Shown: positions 35,566-47,197, counted from the stretch's first letter. The stretch: DNA of 64,000 nt from Septoria linicola (GCA_024114885.1 CP099429.1:1798001-1862000), one strand, 5' to 3'. Notes: generated by a model from the letters alone, not told the origin. Program-made: numbers and translations.

Positions 35566-37232
35566 CTATGGGCTACCTGACTTTGGTTTAGCGACAGCGG
35601 CCGCCTTTGCCGCTCGCCAGTATGGACTTCGGACTCTCAATAGCAAGACTGCACCGCCTACCACGATCATATCCAGGATACCAAGACCTGTGAAGAACCA
35701 CCCGATGCCCATTTCGCGTGTTAGAGAAGGAGTCAACAGGGCAGCAATAGCAGCCGCAGGGTTGCGAAGCATGTTACCCAATGCGAACGCACCAGCGGCT
35801 TGCTGTTGCACGCATTCCGTCAGAAAAGCGGTAGAAGAGACGAAAACCCAGCTCATACCAAAACCTGTCAGGAAGGTACTAACCAAGACGGCGGCCGGAT
35901 GGTATTTCTGCTCGATGAACCATCCATACATCAATGTGCCTGAAGCACAGAGAATGACACCCCAAATCTGGTCGATCAAACGGGTTTCAGGAGCCACCTC
36001 GTCCTTCGGCGATAACTTGACGAAGTATCTGCGCCGTGCGTCGTTGACTCGTCCGCCCACCAGAGATCCAATGATCAGCGCTACGCCTACTGCGAGATAA
36101 GATGCGCCGACCGAAGCTGAGTTCCATCCATATACGTCCTCAAGGGTCCTCGGAAGATCGACTGCGATGCAGAAATACGTTGCATAAAGAATTGCAGTGT
36201 TGAAGGACACGATCCCAATGGGTGGATACTTGAACAGCCTCCAATATCCCATCAAAGTCGGTTTGGGCGGCTTAGCGGCCTGTTCTTCGATCGGGGCAGT
36301 TTCCGTTGAAAGTTGAGGCGGCCAGATCAACCAGGACTTTTCAGCGCTAAGTCGACCGTTGCCCACCCGGCACCTGAGGGTCTCGGGCAGTGCTAGACAT
36401 ACGATCATCCAAAGTGTAATCCCCAAGAGAGCTGCGGCACGGTCAGCACGTTCTCGACCCATGTCAGAATCTAGCGTACCCAGAAAGCCGAATATCCATC
36501 GCCACGATGTCTCGGCTAACGCGCCTCCTATCAAAGGACCCAAGACTGGTCCTAGTTGTGGTCCGAGTAAGAAGTGAGACATGACTTTACCGCGATGCTT
36601 TGGTTCTGTAATCTGGAGAAAATTTCAGCAGTTATCTTGAGGTGGAATGGGTCAACGTACATCTGCTACAGTCCCTGCTCCCATCGCCACCACTGCGGCT
36701 GAACCGAAAGCTTGTAAGATACGCAAGAAGATAAGAGCTCCAAAGTTGGCAGGCACAGCTGCGATGAGTATATTGGCTACGATGTATACCGCCAAGGAGA
36801 TGATGTATAGAGGACGACGTCCTCTATAATCTGAAAAGCTGGTCCAAAAAAGAGGCTGCAGAAAGTCGGTCAGACCAGTGGCTTTCCCAATTTGTTGTCA
36901 AGTTGCCGACTTACTGCGAAGGCAAAGACGATCATGAACAGCGAGACGGTAGCATTCATTGCGGTTGGTCCCACATCAAAGGCTCGTTGCAGGACAGGTA
37001 GTGCGGGGAGATAGATGTTTCCAGCGAGTGGCCCAAAGCACCCGGCGACCGTCACGATCGCGAGTATAGATCTTCGTCGATTCGAGCTGTAGGCACAATA
37101 GGGGACCTTGAGCTGAGGTGGGCTTATCGCTGGCGCTGCATGCCCCAAATCAGTCGTCTCACGAGAAGCCAGCTCGTTGTTGCCTTGTTCTGTCGTTGGA
37201 CTCATATCTGTTCGTCGATCCGAGGGTGTCAT
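35566..37232 (-). CDS. DHA1-type MFS exporter, Dtr1-like in class
   Basis: Four exons: 37232-36915, 36855-36661, 36612-36480 and 36431-35566, all in-frame joins, 503 residues from the ATG at 37232 (MTPSDRRTD; a second ATG nine codons later is also possible). The 48-base third intron (donor GTACGC, branch GCTGAC, acceptor CGCAG) has no in-frame stop and would be missed by reading the open frame. Landmarks are GNIYLPALPVLQRAF in segment 1, SDYRGRRPLY in the first loop, LRILQAFGSAAVVAMGAG, and GPQLGPVLGPLIGG for segment 5 (DHA1 motif C). This drug:H+ antiporter class contains yeast Dtr1, which exports bisformyl dityrosine. It faces the isocyanide synthase across a shared upstream region. Confidence 0.8.
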
Positions 37233-38162
37233 AAAACTACCGGCGATCTCGTGAATTAGCTTTTGATCTGAAGTCCTGTAAAATGTCAGCAGCAGACTTC
37301 GTGAGCCGTGACAAAACGATACCAATGCGAATGCCACATCGAATTCGATAGAGCAGAGTGGAGTGACTTTGAACGATCGATATTCCTCCATTCCACTATA
37401 CCGTAGAACAGCCAGAGCGCCAACCAGATATGGAGACTACTCGTGGCGAAACATATGTCAGATGGAAGTAGCGTAGCGGCCTTGGAAGCGCAAGTTTTGG
37501 CAAATTTGTTGCGCAAGTTTCCACTAGCAGCGATGACTACTGCCAATGAGCGGTCACCGCGCTGACCATTGCACCTTAGAGCGAAGTGCGCAATTTCAGG
37601 ATTCGGTGCCTTAGGCTAGTGAGGAACGCAACTTGAGCTGCGGCAACTACCAAGGACCATGGGTGCCACCATGCATTATGTAAATGTACTGCTGGCTCCT
37701 GAACTGCAGTGTGAAGTAGTGGGCATCAGGACTGTTTTAGTGGCTTGGAAGAAAGCGAAGAATCGTCCACTCGCTGATGATGTTCCTGCCAGACCTGAAG
37801 GAACGATCGCCCGCTCGCTGACGATGGGGCTACAGGACCTGGAGCGAAGGACTCAAGATAATGTTACCGAGCACTGTTAGGCTGGCACCATCATCGAGCT
37901 GGTATGCTCTCCTGTCATCATGAAATTTGCTAGGCTGTATTTGTCTACGATCTAGCCTCGTTCGCTCTTCATGTCACTTTCACCCTTGATCGCGCTCTGT
38001 GCGGTCTATTGTCTTGGAGAGATAAGTTGGACTATTCTCTGGCTATTCATAGTGCATTCGACTGAGGCGTAGCTTTACACTTCTCAGCAGTCGCCGGCAA
38101 AGAGCTTTCCAAGTCATCAGTCGATCTTTTGTCCTCATCTACGAGTTGATCATATCATCAAA
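37233..38162. promoter_or_regulatory. Shared upstream region of the transporter and isocyanide synthase
   Basis: About 930 bases between divergent starts, the natural place for co-regulation of the pair. Short frames only. No specific binding-site repeat was identified by eye. Confidence 0.5.
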
Positions 38163-39963
38163 ATGGACAGCAACCCGGCGAATGGAAGCTCAATATACGA
38201 TCGATTCATCGCGTTTTATGCTCGTCGCCACGATGGAGCCTTGGTGCACTGTACAAATCAGGCTCTGCGAGCGAACTGGGCCGCATTTCCGACCATGGAA
38301 GAGAACTTCTCAACAACTTCACAGCACAAAGTGAGGACTGTGTCCCTAGTATCCACGGCTTGCAGTGGAACCATCATGCGTGAAGAACCTTCAGCGTCAG
38401 TGAACGGCATTCTTCTGGAGCAAGAACACGGTGAAGACCTCATCTCCGGCATTATAATCAAACCGAATGCCTCTGGAAGCTTTGACGACCTGGACGTACA
38501 CCTCATGAATCTGATTCTTCGATCCGCCCGAGCAGGGACACCGATGCAAGAGATGACTGCCCGTTTCCAGACTGACGACAATCTTGTCGATGAGATTGCT
38601 GATCTGTTCAACGAAACTCTTCGAAACGTGACACCTGGAGATCAGTGGGCGGTCACCGGCCGCGAATACTTCACTCAGCGTCTCAAGCACTTCATCAGGC
38701 ATAGCATGAGACTTCAGTTCGCCCTACCCGCGTTTCCGTGCAAGTCATCCAACCCGAATAAGGTTGGTGGAAACCTACCAGATCTGGGCGAGATGATAGC
38801 TTTGACTACTCTACACAAGTTTGTCATGGACATTGAGCACTTGTATGCCCCGGGAGCAACGGTATTGATCGTCAGCGACGGTCATGTGTTTAGCGATTGT
38901 AGTAAGCTGCCATCATCGATCGATTCTCACTTTGTCAACCACACTGACCAAGCCTGCAGTCGGAGTAGACGACAGCATGGTCGACCGCTACAGTAAGCAC
39001 CTTTGTGAAATGAACGATGCCCTCAGCAGAACCTTTCATGATGATGGTAGACGGCGTGTGTGTCTACGTTCGCTTACCGACATGCTCCAAACGCAAGGCG
39101 ACGACATTCAGAGTGCAGCATCAGTGCGTCATCTGAGCTTGGGGCCGATCTCTCACCACATCGAGCGAGTGCAGATCAATGATGATGCTGAGCTATGCCG
39201 TCGTCTCTTGATGCAAGGATTCAAAGCCGATGCACATCAGCTTCAAAATCGCATACAGATCCAGGACCCAGCGATGTTGAGACTGTATCGCGGGTTCTCC
39301 CGGTTTATGCTGGAGGACCTCGAGAACAACATATACACCAAGCATCTAAGCAAGACACAACGCCGTAAGCTCTCGTCCAAGGTCGCTCTCGAAATGATCG
39401 AGGTATGCATTCATTGAGAGGAATTCCGTCCAACGCCTAGCTGACAAGTACCTGTAGCGAAATCAAGCATACTCCAATCTCGTGGAGGTAATGTTGCCCA
39501 ACCACATTCGGCTCTCCATCCACGCGTCAGTAAAGTGCTTCCCATATCAGATAGAGCTATCACTAATGTACACATCAGCCATGATAATGCAGGACCCAAG
39601 TTTGGTATCAATTTGATGGGCCCTGAAGTTCGAGCCACGGATAGTCTGCCTCCTAATGGACGAAAACAAGAGTCATGCGATCTTCTCCACGTTCCTACCC
39701 CTTGGCACGGCTGTATTGTAGAAGTTGCTGGCGACGATCACCTCTACCTGGCCAAAGTCGAGCACGTACGAGCTGCTCTACGCGAGAAGAAGATACTTGC
39801 TGCGTGGGTCGTGACATCGTTGGGGCGTACCCGGGCTGCCGCAACTCGATGCACTACTAGACATGCATCAGACAGGAGTCTGGAGGCTTCGTCAGACTCT
39901 GGGATGCTGCCCTGTGCCGCGTACTTCAGTGTGATTCCCACAGATATGCAGTATCACGTCTAG
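38163..39963 (+). CDS. DIT1: Isocyanide synthase, Dit1/PvcA family
   Basis: Four exons: 38163-38901, 38960-39402, 39458-39525 and 39579-39963, joins in phases 1, 0 and 2, giving 544 residues, close to yeast Dit1. The family signature lies at the end of exon 1: LPAFPCKSSNPNKVGG (from about residue 188), PDLGEMIALTTLHKF, then YAPGATVLIVSDGHVFSD (to residue 245). It continues in exon 2 with IGVDDSMVDRYSKHL and in exons 3-4 with the HIRLSIHA and INLMGPEVR strands. Family knowledge: these enzymes convert an amino acid, often tyrosine or tryptophan, to its isonitrile using ribulose-5-phosphate; in yeast, Dit1 makes the precursor of spore-wall dityrosine. The last 50 residues (after LAAWVVTSLG) do not look like the family and may reflect an unseen last intron. 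The divergent DHA1 transporter and the P450 beyond it support a pathway. Confidence 0.88.
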
Positions 39964-41397
39964 ATAGACTGTGATTCGCTGCGTAACATGGCATCCAGAG
40001 GAAAAGATAAAGAAGGCCGGCGCGTAGCAAATTCCGGAGTGATCGATAGCGAAGGAATGATTGAACACAGCTACAGACCTGCTCAAGGGACCATGTGCTC
40101 CCAGTCAGGCAATCAACAGCTGCCTTCTATAAACTCTTTGTCTTTTCCGCGCACTGTGGGAGCTTCTTTCGAGCGCATCCGGTCAGGATTGTGAGTAATA
40201 CTCCTTACTTGCTCTGGCTTGATCAAGCTTCAGACGGACACATCGCCAGTCAACAAGGATGTGGACCTCGAACTTAGGTTTTCAAGTCTGTTGAAGCTAG
40301 CAGGGAACCATTCCACGGATAATTCGTGCCATGCTCAGATTACTAGGTATGCTAGTAATTGCCCGTTCCGGACAGTATGAATGCTTATGATGTTGATTTC
40401 CAATTACCTAGCCATCTGCTAGGTGGATGACCAGAGTCGTGTGCTTCATTGTGCCCTATAGACAGAGTGGGGAACAGATCAAGATTTGTTCTTATTTCCG
40501 GAAGCAGATGTCTGGCACTAGACAATGCTATAAGACTGAAATACCGGAACGGCCTGCAAGTCGCTAGCTAATGCTTGGTCCTTGAGTCTTCCAAAGACCC
40601 GTGACCCCGTACGCGGAACAACTGACTCGAGGCGTTGTCAAAGAGTTGGGGTCCAAAAGGCCCCGATTGGTCGGGTCGGATCGAAGTCGCCAAAACTGGT
40701 GCGTGTAAAGGCACGGCATTTCCCATGCGCATACGAGGTCTTATGAGCACGTTTTAGCGGCTTAGTCAGCCTCCAGATGCTTAGTGTATCCATGTGAAGG
40801 GCGGGACGTGCGGGACGTCGTCTGCCTATATCGTGTCACGAGCGACAATGCAGTAGCGTCGTATTACTTGGCGATGACAGAGCGAGAATGTACCTTTACT
40901 TTTAGTGCAACGATGGCAATGTCTGGACCAGTGGCACAGCAGCCAATGGACTCGACGCTGTACGGGAGTTCATGCTGCAGACTTGGGGTCATGCTGGGAA
41001 GCCGTCCTTAGAGTCTTGTTGCAGATGAGTGGCGTAGCTATTAGAGGACCGCACTATGCGGAAGAAGATAGATTGTGGGAGAGTGTATGATCTGCCAGAC
41101 CGTCGTCCTAAATTCTCGCTATGCAAGGCTAGTCGTAGTTGCTCCGACTCATTAAGTCGTGCTTCAAATCAACCTTTCCTCTTGCTGTGCCGCATATATC
41201 ATATTGTTCATGACTTGACACGCAGTAGAACAAGGAGTGGTAAGCGACTTGAAAACCTAGATCTGAGTACAAGTCCACGTTACTGCCGCTGCCCCAGGAG
41301 TCGCTCTCGTAAAACTAGTAATGAGCACATAAACACCAAAAATTCTTATCAAATGTCCACAAGGAAAGTCTACGCTCCGCATCACGGCTCTCCGTCT
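39964..41397. other. Gene-poor stretch
   Basis: About 1.4 kb downstream of the isocyanide synthase with frequent stops. The largest plus-strand frame (41056-41406, basic, without domain) is not convincing. Confidence 0.45.
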
Positions 41398-42000
41398 TAT
41401 GGCTGATCATCGCCCGTGCCTATCGAAGCCATCAAATCTTTACGGCGGGGACCTCCGATAGCCAGGTACTTCCACCACTTCTCTGAGAAGAGGCGAGTGT
41501 CTCCATACCACTCCATTAAGTCTGACTTCGCGAGGAGGAAGCCCTATCGAATATAGAACTTACAGTGGCTGCATAATAGCTTCCCATAGGAATAGCCGTT
41601 CTTGTTCTAAGGAATTGCTTAGACCTCCTCGGCCAGCAGGATGATATTCTTGGGGATCTCGTCATCGCCTGCTTCATAGACCACGTTCCCTAGTGTATCC
41701 ACTAGTCCTCGCGTTATCGAAGTCGTCCTCGAATTGAGTGCCGGCTCGCTAGAAGTCTCGACACCGTCCTCGTATACAGCTGCTCGAATCACATTCTAGA
41801 GCGCCACAAGAGATTTTCCGCCCTTCTATGTTTGCGTCAGTGCCAGGGACTCTGGAGATGGCCGTAGAGGGCTAGTAGCGAATTCGATTATAGAATCCTG
41901 GCGTTTTCTTTTCAGCGTTTGCTCGATCTGGAATTCCTCGTCATCGTCACGCTCTCCTTCATCCTCGACTTCAGACTCGGCGCCGATCGCCGCACTCAGC
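41398..42000 (-). pseudogene. Stop-riddled remnant of an uncharacterised family
   Basis: Reading leftwards from about 42000, a single frame keeps protein-like sequence (DDDEEFQIEQTLKRKRQDS, NSRTTSITRGLVDTLGNVVY, GDDEIPKNIILLAEEV) but is broken by several TAG and TAA codons. Near 41563 a good donor (GTAAGT) may mark an intron. The last exon ends LMEWYGDTRLFSEKWWKYLA and closes with TAA at 41398. That end matches the C-terminus of the intact gene at 28389-29174 (LMRLFGDTRMFSEEMWRYL). Several stops look like Gln codons changed by C-to-T, as repeat-induced point mutation would do. Function unknown. Confidence 0.6.
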
Positions 42001-43435
42001 TCAGTGTTCGATATAGTGGCTCGCCTACGCTCCAGCGACTTGCCGCTCTATGTACGTGTTGAGCCTTCAGATAGCAGAGTTTGTCGCTCGGCATACATCG
42101 CGCTATGCCAGGTTGGTTGTTCGATCTGCTTGTACGTCTGACTGTCCGGCCTGCCTGACAATCGATTTTGCTATATACTGGTCGAAAGCCAGCCTAGAGG
42201 CAAAGCTATATGGTACTGGTGGGTTGACTGTTGTTTCGTATTTCTGCCATACGAAGTCCACCTCGCAAGGCCGCCCAGCCCGCGCAATAGCAGCGTCACG
42301 CTGTTGCACTGCAGCCTCTATGTCTCCGGTACTGAGGCGAGAAGAGTGCACCACAGGTGCTTTCCTTGATCCTGATAGGTTTGTGCTGTGATTCATAGAA
42401 GATGATGTTTTGCGTGGGTCACGCTGGCCTGTAACGATCTTCACGGTTACACGCATCTTGTGATCTTCTCTGAAGTGTTCTTATCATCCAACAATGAAGC
42501 TGGTGTCGGCTGCTGTTGTGGATGTTGATGATGAAAATCAAGATCAGCAAGGAAGAATCGGTAACTTTTGTGTTGCCCTCTTGCACATGCCAATTGGGCC
42601 GTCCACCACTTGAGTGAATGCACTGAATGCAAACCTATTGTATCTGTGCAAGTATTGTCGGTGACAAGTGAGTGTATTATTGTCAGGCGCCAGTCGTGGG
42701 CACATGCAGACGCCAAGATCGGTGAACGACATCTTTAGAGCTCAGTTTGAGCGTGCTGTACTTTTTGACCGCATGTGAGATCATTCACCAGGTGTTGACG
42801 CAGCATTAGGGCATCTGACAGTGACCTAAGGGATCGGTCGTACGCCGATGTAGCTGAACGTGTGAGAGCATTGGATATATTGCAGGAGGTATTGGTTGTA
42901 TAGGGTTGCGCATAGGTCTCGTGATCGTACGTTCGGTAAGAGGGTAGTCTTGGGCTGAAGAAGTGCTGCTTTCTGTCCGGACGGTTTGTGCTTGGTGTTG
43001 ATAGACAAAGGACTCGCTGCTTGGCAATAAGCAGTTGGAGCTTTGTTGGGTCAGGCTGACACCTCGGGAGATGGCTCGTCAACGTCCATCTCATATAGGC
43101 ATGGCATTCGCAGCCCACGTTCTCTAGATTTCGCAAGGTGCTTCATGATCATCCTAGCCGCAGATATATAGAGGCATAGTCGACAAGGATGAGGGTCGAA
43201 CCATATGCGATTTCATTGGTGGCGTCCGCGACGCGTACGTGCCAAGCTGTTGTCAGATGTGCCAATTTCAACATGATACACTCCTCCACAACACATCACA
43301 GACTGCATGCATCCGTACCGTCGGAATAAGAGACAGTGGCAAGCAGCGTCGGGGTATATAGTTGTTTAGGACTTCTGCCTCATACAATCTTTTGGTATGT
43401 CCTTTTCGATACATTCCAGTTGATCGTTCAGCACC
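42001..43435. other. Gene-poor stretch
   Basis: About 1.4 kb without a supported gene. A minus-strand frame at 42103-42456 (SSRLSTGDIEAAVQQRDAA) may be the 5' part of the adjoining pseudogene. Frames around 42735-43136 and 43268-43657 have no domain. The right end should hold the promoter of the FAD oxidase. Confidence 0.45.
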
Positions 43436-45097
43436 ATGGTCAATGCCGCGCGCTGGCTCAGTGCCATCGCATCCTCCCATGTCTGCTTGTCTTACGCGCA
43501 GAATATCAGGCAGACGTGTAATGACATCGAAGCTCAATTCTCTGATGCAGGTGATGTGACGACGTTCAGTTCTGGGAAGCCATCGATCATTGGATCGAGT
43601 CTTCTGAACAGATTCCGACATGCGTGGTCCAACCTGCTTCTGCTCAAGACTTGTCAATCGCAGTACGTACTTTGAGAATCTATGCCCATCGATTCTTGCT
43701 CACCAAATGAACTAGCTACGTCTTGTTGGGAAGCGGAGAGTGCCATTCGCAGTCCAGTCGGGTGGGCACACTTCGAATCCTGGCTTCTCAAGCACGACTG
43801 GAGTACATATATCGCTTAGGGTTTGAATGAGGTAACACTTTCGTCCGACGGCTTGGTCGTCCAGGTCGGGTTCGGTAATAGCTGGTTGGATGTTTACAAA
43901 AGGCTGGAAGGCACGGGCAGAAATGTCGTCGGCGGAAGAGTATGTATCAACCCAGAGTTGTGACTGAGTCTGTCAGTCAAGACCGCTGACTGGCTTACTA
44001 TTTTCAGGTACCAGGTCCTGGTCTCGGAGGCTTTACTTTGGGCGGTGGCTACTCGTGGAAGACCATTCCTATGGGCTGTCCATTGACACTGTCAAGAGCT
44101 TTACTCTGGCCTTGCACAACGGCACCATTACCAAAGTCGACAACTCTCGGCCAGAGATGTTCTTTGCTTTGCCTGGTGGTCTCAACAAATTTGGCGTTGT
44201 TGCTGGCGCTGAGCTCTTTACACATGCACAAGTTCCACTGATCTATGGCGGAACAAGGCTCTATGCTGGCAGCCAGGTTGACAGGATCATCAACGCCACT
44301 TCCAAGTTCGAAGGGACCAACACAGACCCGAAAGCGACAGTCATCACCTCCGTATTGGGCTCCGGGCTCGGAGCTACTGCAACGACACAGTTCTTCTATG
44401 ATGGGCCCTCAAAGCCGGCTAGCTTTGCTGTGTTCGATGGAATCAGCACTCTCTTGATCGACTCAGTCAAGACTCAATCGTTCTCGGACTTTGTGGCATC
44501 CATTCCCAGTGATATAAGGGATCCAACTAACTTCCGAGGCACTTGGGAGACATTATCGACGACCAGAACTACACTGAAATTCATGCAGGCGCTCAAGACA
44601 GAGGCTGAGGTAATTTCAGCTTGTCCAGGCTGGGACGTGGAATTGCGCTGACTTCGCTGCCAGCGACTTGGTAGGCTGCCACGCGCACCCACGGGAGTGA
44701 GCCTCGCTGTTGATGCATACATCCCTGGCATGTCCGGCAAGCACGCAGTTGGCAGCACTGCATTTCCACATGCCGATTCGCAATTTCCAGTAGGTGCTAT
44801 ACATGAGAGTCTCATCTACGAGGCTGACTTAATGCTTAGGTGCTGCTCGATGTGGCTTGGATGTTCTCCAAGGATGACAAGTTCTGGCGCGACCAAGTCC
44901 GGCAGTCGAGGAATCGGTTGAGAGATGTGGCGAGCGCGGAGGGCATTTTGCACCCAACCTCCTATGCAAATTATTCTCAAGGCGACATTTCCGCTGAAGA
45001 GCTGTGGGGTGCCGCCAATGCTGCAAGGCTGAGGAGAATCCGAGATGAGGTGGACCCAAGCAGAGTCATGGAGCTAACGGGAGGCTTCAGGCTGTGA
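43436..45097 (+). pseudogene. BBE-type FAD-linked oxidase, three frameshifts in the 5' half
   Basis: Starts at 43436 in a good context (CACCATGG). FAD-binding landmarks are in order: PTCVVQPASAQDLSIA, VPFAVQSGGHTSNPGFSS (His for covalent flavin), VQVGFGNSWLDVYKRLEGTG, VPGPGLGGFTLGGGYSW and YGLSIDTVKSFTLAL. They lie in different frames: one base is missing near 43560, near 43821 and near 44069. Introns are plausible at about 43660-43709 (GTACGT...ACTAG), 43940-44008, 44609-44669 and 44791-44840. From 44070 on the frame is intact and ends ADSQFPVLLDVAWMF, then the BBE segment HPTSYANYSQGDISAEELWG near the C-terminus. Such enzymes oxidise varied small molecules and often sit in metabolite clusters. 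It lies about 3.5 kb from the isocyanide synthase. It is either decayed or hit by sequencing indels. Confidence 0.75.
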
Positions 45098-45590
45098 GGA
45101 TCATACTGCAGGCTAGCAGCATGTCGAACCTTGAGGTCGAACCCATTGTGCCACGCAGCACTTCTGTATGCCACACATCGCCTCGATGGAGACCCGACAA
45201 TCCTTGCTATTGCACGAGCAGCTTGAACTGTTGACGTAGCTAGGAGGTAGCCTTAAATCGGAACGTTGAGTTTAGTCAAGCCAGTTCAATAAAGGCATAT
45301 AACACGATATTCGACAAAAGGCGCGGCGCTGGCTTGCTGGCATATGCTCTATTCCACGTAGTTCTAGTGAGGTAGCTACATCGGAGGAGAACAAGAAGCA
45401 GAAAGGAGTAAGCAAAAAGCCACTGCCAAGCTTTTGCCTTAGGCTCTCAATTTCCCGTTGTGCTTGACTTCTCACTTGTCGCGTAGACGGCCATCCTTTC
45501 ACAACACAACAATGTTGCACTTGCCAGCAAAAGACCACACTCAGGCGCTTTCACCCATCACGAACATGAACAGGAAGCAAGAAATTGGCC
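45098..45590. other. Intergenic, no gene
   Basis: About 490 bases without a supported frame between the FAD oxidase and the F-box-like remnant. Confidence 0.45.
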
Positions 45591-46169
45591 ATGACTCATT
45601 TCCTCGACCTCCCGGCTGAGATCCGGGAAGACATCTACAAGCACGCACTTCATGACGGGCGCGAGATTCTCATCTTCGTGCTCCAACGAAAGTGTGTTAC
45701 ACTAAAAGCTCAATCAAAATATGGAAAGCTAGTCACGAGGAAACCAACAAGTTTTCTGACTTCTCGGCACTGCTACATTGAAGCAAAGGCGATCCTCTTC
45801 GGCCAAGCACACTTCGCATTCTAGACCGGCGCCCTCACACTTTTTGTTAAGCAAGTTGGAGACTCCGTCCAACATCTCAGACATGTCAAACTGCTATATC
45901 ATCACGAGCCGAAGCTGCTTCGTGATGCGTTCGACAGTCTGATGCCAGCTGCCAAGATGAAGAGCGTCACCATCGACATCGGAAGGGTTGATGTGGAAAC
46001 GTATGGGCGGTGCGCTGCAGACTGGGTGGCCAGCCTGAAATCCTCTGCTACATACAAGACGGGCCCCTAGGAAGCGCTGGTTTTCATTCGGCGGAAGGGA
46101 AGAGTCGATGGAGACTATGACGAGTTGAAGGATGTGGCGTTTGGAGTCGAAGTGCGCAGGTCGCTTGAG
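45591..46169 (+). pseudogene. F-box-like family member with two in-frame TAG stops
   Basis: Starts MTHFLDLPAEIREDIYKHAL, the entry motif of the family found at 47944, 58929, 60001 and 61476. The frame then meets TAG at 45822 and again at 46068, yet remains protein-like between and after them (HLRHVKLLYHHEPKLLRDAF, DVETYGRCAADWVASLKSS, then KGRVDGDYDELKDVAF). Both stops could arise from CAG by a single C-to-T change. With the frame kept throughout, the remnant spans about 190 codons. It is not translatable as one protein. Confidence 0.65.
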
Positions 46170-46816
46170 CTCTTGTGGCAAGCGGAGCCTATGTGAGGTG
46201 CAGTATGCGAGCAGGCTTTGTCGATTGAGCCAACCAGTTCATGAGACTTGACGGCTCCGTCTGCCTGGCATACTGCGGCTGGGGTTCTTTCCAGTTCGTC
46301 TCTGATACTATGACTTACAGCAGCCTCTTCTGCTCGAAACAAGCTGAGCTATGAGCTCTGTCGCTCTCAGGTAGAAATATCATCATGCAAAAGGCCCACG
46401 GATACTGCTGGTGACCACTGTCTCGGTCAAGGTCCTGTTGCACTGCATGTTCGTATCATATCCGCGGGAGATTCCACATGGCGTCCCAAAACGAGAAATC
46501 TGGTTCTGCTATCTCGGTTCTTGCGTACCAAAATTGGAAAGGCGCTTGGATGTTGCTGGGAGGCAGCGCAAGCCAGTCCTCGGGTACATCAGTTCATGTG
46601 CCCTCGCAGACGCCCAAGCCTTGCCCATCTCCAGCATTGTCACTTGAAGGTTCTCCGAACATCACCGGCACGACCGCCGGCAAAGTTGCCGGAACCATAC
46701 TGTGTTCGATCTTGACCCAAGAGAACCTCCAGTAACGCTGTCTACCCTGCGGTCGTGTGGTAGGCGAGATCTCCCGAAGGCCCAAGCTGCAAAACCTGTA
46801 GCATGTCGCTGTCCAT
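46170..46816. other. Intergenic, no supported gene
   Basis: About 650 bases. A plus-strand frame at 46478-46735 is Ser/Pro rich without a domain. Upstream decayed parts of the aminotransferase may lie here, but none could be recognised. Confidence 0.4.
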
Positions 46817-47119
46817 GGACGTATACAACAGATGAGGCAGGCCCTGTATGATGAGCTTTTACGACTGGGTACAAAGGGTTCCTGGGATCACATTGTGCGA
46901 CAGACTGGCATGTTCTCGTACACTGGTTTGTCACCTCCACAGGTCAAGCGTCTGCACCAGGATTATCATATCTACATGCTACCTTCAGGCAGGGCATCTA
47001 TCTGTGGACTTACGACTTCCAATGTGAAGTACACTGCCTGCGCAATACACATGGTCGTGATGGAAGATGATACAGAGTTTGATAGCATAGTGCAGGAGGA
47101 GCTTTGGCTGAGCTTGTAA
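46817..47119 (+). pseudogene. Orphan C-terminal fragment of aspartate aminotransferase
   Basis: The frame GRIQQMRQALYDELLRLG, GSWDHIVRQTGMFSYTGLS, HIYMLPSGRASICGLTTSN is the well-conserved C-terminal domain of class I aspartate aminotransferase, including the substrate-binding Arg of LPSGR. Upstream, the same frame reaches a TAG at about 46796 and shows no pyridoxal-phosphate lysine or large-domain sequence. The end (IHMVVMEDDTEFDSIVQEEL) runs past the usual terminus. It is about 100 codons of a roughly 400-residue enzyme. It is probably a duplication remnant; an active copy would be elsewhere in the genome. Confidence 0.7.
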
Positions 47120-47197
47120 TCGATCTCAATGGTATGCTAATGTAGATCGAGCGTGCTCAAACAATTAGGCGCCCTCTTCGCAGCCCAAACCCATGCT

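Noticed and set aside
42735..43136. 133-codon minus-strand frame
   Set aside because: No domain, no splice partners, composition unlike the confirmed genes.
43771..43790. TTCGAATCC resembling a tRNA T-loop
   Set aside because: It lies in the coding sequence of the FAD oxidase and no cloverleaf can be formed around it.
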